Shown one piece after another: positions 15,110 through 23,629 of a stretch of DNA of 64,000 nucleotides (position 1 is its first letter; every line of letters begins with the position of its first letter). The stretch covers positions 1 to 64,000 of the IMG/VR virus record IMGVR_UViG_3300033571_024432. One strand, written 5' to 3'. This DNA is from a virus. The notes under the pieces are model-generated. The model searched no databases. It saw nothing but the letters and a program-made list of their open reading frames with translations, and was not told where the DNA came from. A program made the position numbers and the translations under genes.

Positions 15110-18100
15110 ATGGCCGGACAAGGTTCAGCTAGAGTTTCCCTTAGGGAAATTGATTTATCAGCGCCAACGCCTGTTAATAGAGTGCTAACAGGTACACCAG
15201 CAGGTGTAGTAGGGCGTGCAAAGCGTGGTCCTGCATTCATACCCACAATTTTTTCAAATATTCAAGAATTTCAAGATATATTTGGCTCTTTCAGTGATAA
15301 AGGTCTTGATTCAAACTCAAATTTGTTCGGGCCATTGGCAGTTAATGAATGGATGAGCGGCAATCCTGGACAAGGTGCTTTTGTTCGTTTATTAGGTGCT
15401 GGTAATACACCTGGTTTTACAGTTGGTACAAAACAACTAGGTACAAATGGTAATGAGATTAGTAATTCTTTTGCAAACAATACTAATAATGTTAATATCG
15501 CTGGTAAAACATTTATGTTAGGTCATTTTGCAAAAAGTGTTACAAATTCAAAATATCTATCAGAATCAGGTATAAAAAAAATACCACTAAGAGAAGTGTC
15601 AAAAATAGTAGTAACTAATACATCAGATGGTATTAACACAGGTGATACTTTGACAATCAAGGCATATGGAGATCCTCAGTCTGAAGAAAAAACTTTTACA
15701 TTTGATGGCAATGGGCCTGCATCAGCAACTGTTATTCAACATAATGGTACTGATGCAATAGCTACTGCAACTGCAATTAAAAATGCAATTAATTCAGCTT
15801 TTAATACTACAAAAAAAGTTATTGCAACATCTTCAACTAATACTGTTACATTAACACAATTTGTAGATGATATATCAGGTAATATTAATATTTCTGTTAC
15901 AAAAACAGGCGCAGCTGGATTAACAATTACAATGAATGATTTATCATCTTCTGACACACAATTATTTACATTATTACGTGGTGTTTTAATGACTCCACAT
16001 AATGTAAAAGCAACTGTTGAATCAAATATTGCAGGTAAAGAAGAAGCGCCTCAGAATAATCAAGCAGATTCTGATGTAGGATATAGCATTGGTAATATTG
16101 ATACAACTACTTTAGGTTTTACTTTATATTTAGTTGGACATTTAGATACAAATATTAATAAGATTGAATGTTCTTTTGATCCAAGTCAATCAAATTATTT
16201 TGCTAAAGTTTTGAATAAAGATCCACATAAGATTGAAGAATATGGTCACTATTTATATTCACATTATGATATTGATAAAAATATTATTTCATTACCTTCT
16301 GATGGTGATTTAAAAAAAGAAGATAATACAAATGCAAGCATTACAGCATGCGGAACTTTTTGTGTATCTAGTGGAGAGGTTGTGTTTGAAAATTTTCAAA
16401 AAAGATTTCAAACAGCTGTTTCACCTTGGGTAGTAAGTCAAGATTTTGGTATTGAACCTGATGGTAGTAATAATAGTGGTATTGGTGATTCTGTAATTAA
16501 ATTATTTAGATTTCATGCATTGGATGATGGTGAAATAGGAAATAATCAAATTAAGGTTACAGTATCAAATTTGGTTAAAGGTGAGTTTGGTGGATTTGGT
16601 ACATTTGATGTTGCTATTGAAAAATTAGATACAAACCCATTGAAGAATTCAGTATTAGTAGGTTGGAAAAGATTAAGTCTAGATCCTAATTCATTAAATT
16701 ATATAGCACGTATAATTGGTGATAAAAGAGTATATTGGGATTTTGATGCAAGTAAACCTGGTTTGCAAGAAGAAGGATCATATAGTGTAACAAATAAATA
16801 TGTAAGAGTTGAAGTGTCAGATGAGGTAAAAAATTTAGATTTACCTGCTGAAACTTTACCTTGTGGTTTTGCTGGAATTAAGCAATTGCATTTCACAAAA
16901 GAAAATGGTGATGCATATTTTGTAGAAAACACTAAGTTATTGACTAATTATTTAAAATATATGACAGAGCCACCTATACCTATGATTAGATCAATTGGTA
17001 AAATAGTTCAAAGTGCAACTGAATCTAAGGAACCAAAAGTTATGCCTTGGGGTATAAAATTTGCTGAAAAACTTAATTTAGATGTAGGTGATAATGGGTT
17101 TAAGGAATATATTGAACAAAGATTTAATAATAGTATTAAAAATTATTCAAAATTATTTAATGAAAATATTTGGAATATTAAATATATTGAAGGTGATTCT
17201 ACAAAATCTCAGATTGATTATGCAAATGATCATAATTTCTTTCATTTAGAAAAAATTCGTATAACAAAAAAGGTAGATAATTCAATTGATAATACAAAAT
17301 GGGGTGATGCAATATTTGTTAGAAATTCTGATGTTTCAAGCGATACAGCACCTACTGACGCATCTGCATCTAGACGTTTTTTTAGAATGAAAAATGATTT
17401 AAGCTTAAGTAATAGTAAATATTTATCATTTAGCTTCTTTATGCAAGGTGGATTTGATGGTTTAAATATTTTTGATATTGATCAACATCATTTATCTGAT
17501 GCTGCTTGTGTAAAAGAAGCTAAAACACAAAATAAAACAGGTTCATCAATTGAAACATATCAGAAAGCTATAGATGTATATTCAGATAAAGCAGCTGCAG
17601 AAATTCAGTTATTGGTTGTACCTGGTATTAGAGAACCATCTATTACAAATTATGGTGTGTTAGCATCTGAGAGTCGTTTTGATACATTATATTTGATGGA
17701 TCCTGAGCAAGTTGATGCGACTGGCACTGTAATTGTTGATAGTGAAACAATACCATCAGTTAATAAAACAATTCAGACATTTGCAAGTAGATCATTAGAT
17801 ACATCATTTGCTGCTTCATTTTTTCCAGATGTTGTATTAAATAAACCAAATGGTGGTTCTATTAAAGTTCCTCCAACAATTGCAGCATTAGGTGTAATGA
17901 GTCGTGCAGATAATGGTGGTAATGCTCCATGGTATGCTCCTGCAGGTATTAATAGAGGTTTAGTTAATGCATCAGCAACAGAATTTTCTATTAGTCGTGA
18001 GCAGTTAGATGAGTTATATGATAATGATATTAATCCAATATATATACCTGCTGGTAGAGATCAAGTATATGTATTTGGACAAAAAACATTATTGAAGAAT

Positions 18101-18418
18101 CCATCTGCATTGGATAGAATAAATGTTAGACGTTTATTAATTTATGTTAGACGTAAAGTTAAACAAATAGCAAATTCATTCTTATTTTCGCCAAATAGAG
18201 AAGATACATTAAAAGCATTTTCAAATGCTGTTGAACCGATTATGGCAAATATTAAAGCGCAACAAGGTGTTGAAAGATATAAAGTGCAGATTGATACATC
18301 TACAACAACTCAATCAGATGTTGAGAATAATACAATTCGTGGCAAAATATATTTACAACCAACAAAGTCAACTGAGTTTATTTCTCTTGACTTTGAAGTT
18401 AGAAATTCAATTGATTAA
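15110..18418 (+). CDS. Tail sheath protein B (large, with inserted domain)
   Basis: A 1102-residue protein, probably the intact main sheath protein, with AGGAG before the start. It has N-terminal VGRAKRGPAFIPTIFSN, central GGFDGLNIFDIDQ, and the C-terminal signature WYAPAGINRG, VYVFGQKTLL, RINVRRLLIYVRR, TTEF-type ending. Residues about 162-281 are a Thr/Asn/Gly-rich beta insertion absent from the other two sheath paralogues and like domains seen on phage surface proteins. T4 gp18 has about 660 residues, so this is a much larger subunit. It is followed by the tube gene, as in T4. Confidence 0.9.
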   Translation: MAGQGSARVSLREIDLSAPTPVNRVLTGTPAGVVGRAKRGPAFIPTIFSNIQEFQDIFGSFSDKGLDSNSNLFGPLAVNEWMSGNPGQGAFVRLLGAGNTPGFTVGTKQLGTNGNEISNSFANNTNNVNIAGKTFMLGHFAKSVTNSKYLSESGIKKIPLREVSKIVVTNTSDGINTGDTLTIKAYGDPQSEEKTFTFDGNGPASATVIQHNGTDAIATATAIKNAINSAFNTTKKVIATSSTNTVTLTQFVDDISGNINISVTKTGAAGLTITMNDLSSSDTQLFTLLRGVLMTPHNVKATVESNIAGKEEAPQNNQADSDVGYSIGNIDTTTLGFTLYLVGHLDTNINKIECSFDPSQSNYFAKVLNKDPHKIEEYGHYLYSHYDIDKNIISLPSDGDLKKEDNTNASITACGTFCVSSGEVVFENFQKRFQTAVSPWVVSQDFGIEPDGSNNSGIGDSVIKLFRFHALDDGEIGNNQIKVTVSNLVKGEFGGFGTFDVAIEKLDTNPLKNSVLVGWKRLSLDPNSLNYIARIIGDKRVYWDFDASKPGLQEEGSYSVTNKYVRVEVSDEVKNLDLPAETLPCGFAGIKQLHFTKENGDAYFVENTKLLTNYLKYMTEPPIPMIRSIGKIVQSATESKEPKVMPWGIKFAEKLNLDVGDNGFKEYIEQRFNNSIKNYSKLFNENIWNIKYIEGDSTKSQIDYANDHNFFHLEKIRITKKVDNSIDNTKWGDAIFVRNSDVSSDTAPTDASASRRFFRMKNDLSLSNSKYLSFSFFMQGGFDGLNIFDIDQHHLSDAACVKEAKTQNKTGSSIETYQKAIDVYSDKAAAEIQLLVVPGIREPSITNYGVLASESRFDTLYLMDPEQVDATGTVIVDSETIPSVNKTIQTFASRSLDTSFAASFFPDVVLNKPNGGSIKVPPTIAALGVMSRADNGGNAPWYAPAGINRGLVNASATEFSISREQLDELYDNDINPIYIPAGRDQVYVFGQKTLLKNPSALDRINVRRLLIYVRRKVKQIANSFLFSPNREDTLKAFSNAVEPIMANIKAQQGVERYKVQIDTSTTTQSDVENNTIRGKIYLQPTKSTEFISLDFEVRNSID

Positions 18419-18464
18419 CATAGTTAATTATATATAAAGAAATAAACATTAGGAGAAATAAAAC

Positions 18465-18956
18465 ATGGCGATTGAAACATTAAGTGTCGCGGAGATGATT
18501 CCAAATAAATTTGAACCAAAAAGAGGTAATCGATGGGTTTTTGCAATTGAAGGACTTGATTCATTTTTGATTAAGTCAGCAGCAAGACCTAGTATTACAA
18601 TTGGTTCTCAAACAATAAATTATATTAATTCACAAAGACATATTGCTGGGAAAGTTACATTTGGTAGTATAACTGTTAATCTTTACGATCCAATTGCACC
18701 ATCAGGCGCGCAGCAAGTAATGGAATGGGTTAGAACACATGGTGAGACAGTATCAGGTAGAGCAGGTTATGCTGATTTCTATAAGAGAGATTGTCAAATT
18801 AAGTTATTAGATCCTGTTGGAACAGTTATTGAATTATGGGATTTAAAAGGTTGTCAATTGGAAAGTGCAAATTATAGTAGTTTATCATATGATAATGATG
18901 ATTTATTAATGATTGATTTAAGTATTAAATTTGATAACTGCGTATTACAATATTAA
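18465..18956 (+). CDS. Tail tube protein, T4 gp19-like
   Basis: A 163-residue protein, the usual size for gp19. Features include NRWVFAIEGLDSFLIKSAARP, SQRHIAGKVTFGSITVNLYD, EWVRTHGETVSGRAGYADFY and a C-terminal IDLSIKFDNCVLQY, all typical of the tube fold. It polymerises from the baseplate into the inner tube. AGGAG precedes the ATG. It lies between two sheath genes. The third sheath gene follows after a hairpin. Confidence 0.9.
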   Translation: MAIETLSVAEMIPNKFEPKRGNRWVFAIEGLDSFLIKSAARPSITIGSQTINYINSQRHIAGKVTFGSITVNLYDPIAPSGAQQVMEWVRTHGETVSGRAGYADFYKRDCQIKLLDPVGTVIELWDLKGCQLESANYSSLSYDNDDLLMIDLSIKFDNCVLQY

Positions 18957-18969
18957 TAAATAATTTCTT

Positions 18970-19004
18970 TTTCACTATAATTATACATAAAATCATTAGT
19001 GAAA
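18970..19004 (+). promoter_or_regulatory. Hairpin immediately before the third sheath gene
   Basis: TTTCACTA (18970-18977) pairs with TAGTGAAA (18997-19004). The right arm overlaps the only ribosome-site-like purine stretch before the ATG at 19010. There is no T run, so translational control or RNA processing is more likely than termination. Confidence 0.45.
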
Positions 19005-19009
19005 GACAA

Positions 19010-22000
19010 ATGGCATATTCAATTAACTCTCAACAAGTATCTATAAAAATATCAGATTCGTCAAGAGATTTTTATATTAAATCAAACCCAAATATAAATA
19101 AACAAACAGTATCAATTATTGGTAATTCATTATTAGGGTTGCCTTTTGTACCTTCTTTTTCAAATGAATTTTTATTTACTGAAAATGGTATAAATGATTT
19201 TAATAATTTTTCAACAAAAAATGGTACATTTATTGAAAATTTAAAAGAATATGATCAAAATATATTACCATATATCTCAGCATATTCAGTATTAGAGAAT
19301 CAAGGACAACTAAACTTTACAAAAATTTTAGGTTTAGATTTATCAAAAGACAAAAATCAAACAAAATATAATGGTTTAAAACCTGGATTTCAAATAAAAA
19401 ATACTCAAAAAATATATTGTTTATATTTAAATGTATCTAAAAAAGATTTAACTTTATTGAATAATATAAATTTTAATATATTAAATGATCAAGAAAATCA
19501 AAATATATTTATAGGATATATTATAACAGATGAAAACGTTTCTTTAAATATTTCAAGTTTAAATGATGATGAATTTTTATTACAAATAACTGGCTCTAAT
19601 TATTTAATAAATAATAACAGCTCAAAATCACAAAAATTTTTGCAAGATTATGTTTTTAAAAATGTTTCAAATGATAAACCATTTAATGAAGTATCTTTTT
19701 CATTCAATAAAACAGATCAAGATGATATTTTTTGGAAAAATGTTTTAAATTTAAATTATAAAAGATTAAAAGATTTTGGATATTGTTTCATTAATTATGC
19801 TGACGGTTTAAATAATTTATTTGATTCATTTAAAATTAATTCATGTAATTTATTAAATTTAACAAATGTTCAATTAAAGGATTTTCAAGAAGAATATACA
19901 TATGCAGAGACTCCATGGGTAGTAAGTCAAGGGTTTTATGGAAATTCAGAATATAATGATCGTACAGATTTATCTTTGCGTGTTAAAAAATTATTTAAAA
20001 TACATGCAATAAACCCTGGAAAATTTTCAAATAATTTAGGTATAAAAATTATTCCTAGATCATTAGGTGATGAAGAAAATTTTGCATCATTTGATTTGTT
20101 TTTAATAAATAAAAAAAATGAAGAAACAATTTGGGGTATTACAAATTTAAATTTAGATAAAGAAAGCGAAAATTATATTTGTCGTGTAATTGGCTCTCAA
20201 AAAATATTTTTTGATTTAAATACAAAAAATATATGTGTAGAAGGTGAATATGTCAATCAAAATCCGTGGATAAGAATTGAGATATCAGATTATATTGAAT
20301 CAAATAACTTTAAAAAATATTCAGTACCTACAGGTTTTTTAGGATATAAAAGAAAAATTGAACATAATAGTAATGGTATTATTCATAATTTACTTAATTA
20401 CTCAAAAATAATTCAAACAGATGTAAATAATCCAAAAAAATTATCAAAAAAACATGCTTGGGGAAAAAATTTTAAAAATATAAAATTTATAAATAATAAT
20501 GATAATTTATTTGAATCATTTCAAGCTGTAATTGATCCATATATTGATCAGGTTAATTATACTTTTAAAAATACAATCAAATATAACAAACCACAATTAA
20601 ATTATATTTGTTATAATTATGAAGATTTGATACAAGAAAGAAGTATAGAATTAGACGAATATTTAAACAAAAATTTTTATCAAAATGATATTGATGATGC
20701 TTTTAAAAACGAAGATATGTTTCATTTAGAAAAAATAGTATTATTAAATGAAAAAGTCAAAAATATAAACAACTATATTCAAAGATGGGACTTATCAAAA
20801 TATATACATACTGGCGAAAATATAAATACTTTATTAAATTCTAATTTTGAATGGAATCACTTATTTGAAAATAAAACAGATGTAGAAAAAATATTATATT
20901 ATTTTACAATTAGTAATAAAAATACTGTTTATAAAAGTACTAAATCAATTGATTCAATTGAAGAAACACAAAAATTTGATGATGAAACATCTGTTTTAAG
21001 CTTTGTATTAGATTTGAATGGCGGATTTGATGGTTTAAATATATTTGACATAGATGAATATTCTATTAATAATAAAGGTTTAGAAAAAAGTCAATATTTA
21101 CGAGAATTATATAAAATAGCAATTGATTGTATCATGAATCAATCTAATGGACAAAATGAAATAATATATTTACCTGAAATTTATAATAATGACGTTATAG
21201 AATATCTAATCAGTCAAAATGAAACTCGTGATTCTTTATTAATACTTGATAAACCTTTATATAACGTGAATAATTCAATTATTTATTGCAATCAATTGGT
21301 AGATTTAGACAAATCAATTGAACCTAGATTTAATTGGTCTTTTAAAAAATATAAATATAAATACATTGGTGATGTAGATATTATTTCTAATGATGAAATT
21401 GATATAAATAAAACAATATTAAATTTAACATATGATTATAACTTATCAAATATTTCAACTTTTTTTAATTATTCATTAATTGAAATATTAGGTTCTTCAA
21501 GACTTACAAATGATAATATAACAAGACAATTTATGGTGCCAACTGGATTAATAGCAACTTATGTTTTAATGAATTATGATAATATATCAAATAATAAAAT
21601 GAATCCAATATCAAACATATTATTAAATAATATTGGCGATTTCCAAATTAAATTAAATTATTGTAATATATTAAATCATGATCATCCAAGATTATTAGAA
21701 AATCAAAAGTTATTTAACAACTTAAAAGTTAATATGTTTTATCTAGATATAATAAACGGAATAAATACTTTCACGTTTTTTTCAAACAAAACAAACGGAT
21801 TTGAAAAAAATTCAAATGTTTTATCAAGATTAAATATTTCTAATGTATTATTGGATATTAAAAAGAAAATAAAATTTGTAAGCTTAAATTTTATTTTTGA
21901 ACAAATAAAATCTCAAGATGATGTACTGAGAAAATTAAATTCATTATATACATTATTATTAACACAATATAAAACTAATGGCGAAATATTAGACTTTAAA

Positions 22001-22120
22001 ATAAAATTAGATGCAGAATCAACATCATTAGAAGATTTGATTAATAATCTTATAAGAGGCGCAATTTATATTAAATTCCCAGGTCAAAGTAATATTGAAA
22101 TAGTAAAAATAGATATTTAA
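19010..22120 (+). CDS. Tail sheath-like protein C (strongly diverged)
   Basis: A 1036-residue protein. It keeps the sheath layout: VSIIGNSLLGLPFVPSF near the start, ETPWVVSQGF, NGGFDGLNIFDIDEYS, a region with RQFMVPTGL where paralogues have a WYAPAG-type motif, and C-terminal SRLNISNVLLDIKKKIKF with LIRGAIYIKF. It is more Asn/Lys-rich and less conserved than sheaths A and B. It may be a minor sheath or baseplate-proximal ring, or an alternative sheath. The start lacks a strong ribosome site, suggesting lower expression. Confidence 0.75.
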   Translation: MAYSINSQQVSIKISDSSRDFYIKSNPNINKQTVSIIGNSLLGLPFVPSFSNEFLFTENGINDFNNFSTKNGTFIENLKEYDQNILPYISAYSVLENQGQLNFTKILGLDLSKDKNQTKYNGLKPGFQIKNTQKIYCLYLNVSKKDLTLLNNINFNILNDQENQNIFIGYIITDENVSLNISSLNDDEFLLQITGSNYLINNNSSKSQKFLQDYVFKNVSNDKPFNEVSFSFNKTDQDDIFWKNVLNLNYKRLKDFGYCFINYADGLNNLFDSFKINSCNLLNLTNVQLKDFQEEYTYAETPWVVSQGFYGNSEYNDRTDLSLRVKKLFKIHAINPGKFSNNLGIKIIPRSLGDEENFASFDLFLINKKNEETIWGITNLNLDKESENYICRVIGSQKIFFDLNTKNICVEGEYVNQNPWIRIEISDYIESNNFKKYSVPTGFLGYKRKIEHNSNGIIHNLLNYSKIIQTDVNNPKKLSKKHAWGKNFKNIKFINNNDNLFESFQAVIDPYIDQVNYTFKNTIKYNKPQLNYICYNYEDLIQERSIELDEYLNKNFYQNDIDDAFKNEDMFHLEKIVLLNEKVKNINNYIQRWDLSKYIHTGENINTLLNSNFEWNHLFENKTDVEKILYYFTISNKNTVYKSTKSIDSIEETQKFDDETSVLSFVLDLNGGFDGLNIFDIDEYSINNKGLEKSQYLRELYKIAIDCIMNQSNGQNEIIYLPEIYNNDVIEYLISQNETRDSLLILDKPLYNVNNSIIYCNQLVDLDKSIEPRFNWSFKKYKYKYIGDVDIISNDEIDINKTILNLTYDYNLSNISTFFNYSLIEILGSSRLTNDNITRQFMVPTGLIATYVLMNYDNISNNKMNPISNILLNNIGDFQIKLNYCNILNHDHPRLLENQKLFNNLKVNMFYLDIINGINTFTFFSNKTNGFEKNSNVLSRLNISNVLLDIKKKIKFVSLNFIFEQIKSQDDVLRKLNSLYTLLLTQYKTNGEILDFKIKLDAESTSLEDLINNLIRGAIYIKFPGQSNIEIVKIDI

Positions 22121-22183
22121 ATTTTATAAAATACATATTTTAATTAAAATAATAAAAAAATAAAATAAATAGGAAAAAATTAT

Positions 22184-23065
22184 ATGGCAAAAAACCCTTT
22201 AAATTCTGAATTATCAGGTGAAGAAAGTCCAGATATTAGTCAAATGAAACATACAGCACAATTATCTCAAGGTAAATTTGTTGTTCAAAATGTTGTAAAA
22301 GATATTTTCGGTTTAGAAGTACCTACTGAATCTGTTCCTCTACCTTCTAGAGGTGTTATATATTCTCCTGACTCACCTTTATACGGTCAAGAAACATTAG
22401 ATATTAAAGCAATGACTGCACGTGAAGAAGATATTTTAATGTCTAGGGCTTATATTAAAAACGGTACTGTTATTACAGAACTAATTAAATCATGTTTAAT
22501 AAATAAAAACATAGATCCTGACGAAATGATTGCAGGTGATAGAAATGCAATCATGATTGCTTTACGTATTACAGGATATGGTTCAGACTATAATGTTGAA
22601 TGTGAATGTCCAAAATGCGCAAAAACATCAGAACAAACATTCTTTTTAAATGAATTAGGTATTAAACGTCTACAAATTGATCCAATCTCTGAAGGTTCAA
22701 ATTTATTTGAAATTCAATTACCCATCTCTAAAAAAGTAGTTAAGGTAAAATTTTCAAATGGATATGATGAAAAAGATCTAGTCGCTTTACAGGAAAAAAA
22801 GAAAAAGATGGGTATTCAACAAGATACAATCGTAACTGATAAACTAACAAACTCAATAGTCTCAGTACAAGGTATTACAGATCGTACAAAAATTGGAATG
22901 TTTATTAAAGATATGCCAGCTAGAGACAGTTTAGCTTTAAGAAAGTTCTTAGAGGAACATGAACCAGGTATGGATATGGATGTTACTATGAAATGTAAAC
23001 ACTGCTTTGAAGAAAGCGAGGTAAAGCTACCTATTGGGGCTTCATTTTTTTGGCCTGACAAATGA
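22184..23065 (+). CDS. Baseplate hub protein, T4 gp26-like (T4_baseplate family)
   Basis: A 293-residue protein. The stretch VPLPSRGVIYSPDSPLYGQE followed by LDIKAMTAREEDILMSRAYI is the conserved core of the gp26-type baseplate family. Two CxxC pairs, CPKC in the middle and CKHC near the C-terminus, suggest a zinc-binding site. T4 gp26 acts in assembly of the central baseplate hub. The 3' end overlaps the next frame and contains a T7 run at 23045-23051. Confidence 0.75.
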   Translation: MAKNPLNSELSGEESPDISQMKHTAQLSQGKFVVQNVVKDIFGLEVPTESVPLPSRGVIYSPDSPLYGQETLDIKAMTAREEDILMSRAYIKNGTVITELIKSCLINKNIDPDEMIAGDRNAIMIALRITGYGSDYNVECECPKCAKTSEQTFFLNELGIKRLQIDPISEGSNLFEIQLPISKKVVKVKFSNGYDEKDLVALQEKKKKMGIQQDTIVTDKLTNSIVSVQGITDRTKIGMFIKDMPARDSLALRKFLEEHEPGMDMDVTMKCKHCFEESEVKLPIGASFFWPDK

Positions 23066-23324
23066 TTATAGACCTTTGCTTTGGGATGAAATATTTTATC
23101 TGATATATTATATGGGATTTTCATTCCAAGACGCAAACTCATTACCAATCAGACAAAGAAAATGGTTTATAGAAAGATTTATAAAAGAAATCAAACAAAG
23201 TCAAGAAAATAATTCACCTCCACCCACTAAGGCAATGCATACACAAACGCCTGAAACACGCATGTTTTCAAATAACTCAACTCATAGAAATATTTCCCCA
23301 AATAGACTAAATAGACCTGTATAA
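23034..23324 (+). CDS. Tail/baseplate assembly protein overlapping the gp26-like gene
   Basis: An open frame up to 96 codons long overlaps the end of the gp26-like gene by about 30 bases. No ATG is available in the overlap; the first candidate is TTG 23034, with GAGG 12 bases upstream. The core YYMGFSFQDANSLPIRQRKW and FIERFIKEIKQ is typical of small proteins encoded just after gp26-like or tail-chaperone genes. The C-terminus is Pro/Asn/Thr-rich. It could be made by TTG initiation or by frameshifting at the T7 run. Probable assembly chaperone; exact role not known. Confidence 0.65.
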   Translation: MGLHFFGLTNDYRPLLWDEIFYLIYYMGFSFQDANSLPIRQRKWFIERFIKEIKQSQENNSPPPTKAMHTQTPETRMFSNNSTHRNISPNRLNRPV

Positions 23325-23365
23325 TTTATAAAATCAGACTATATATTAATATACAAAGGATTTTT

Positions 23366-23617
23366 ATGAAAAAACAAGATAATTTAATACATAATGCAGC
23401 CTCAAAATATATTTTAGGCGAAAATATAAATATAGAAATAAACGGTAAAAAAGAACAATTATCATGTTTAAATAATTTAATAGATGTATCAAAAAAATTA
23501 TATGAATCTTTAAATGATAAATCTACTTCATTAAATGAAATAATGCAAATAATTGAACAAAAAAATAAACTAGCTGACACTTTTTATAATATATCTGGGA
23601 TTAAATGGAAGTTATAA
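23366..23617 (+). CDS. Small helical hypothetical protein before the tape measure gene
   Basis: An 83-residue helical protein with an AAAGGA site. Segments ISKYILG-like at the start and NEIMQIIEQKNKLADTFYNI at the end suggest a helical bundle. It lies 12 bases before the tape measure gene, where small tail assembly chaperones are often found. No motif assigns a function. Confidence 0.6.
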   Translation: MKKQDNLIHNAASKYILGENINIEINGKKEQLSCLNNLIDVSKKLYESLNDKSTSLNEIMQIIEQKNKLADTFYNISGIKWKL

Positions 23618-23629
23618 AAGGTATTTAAA

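Noticed and set aside
23326-23580. Minus-strand frame opposite the small gene at 23366
   Set aside because: The plus-strand frame has an AAAGGA site and fits the operon. The minus frame is Cys/Phe-rich without a start signal.
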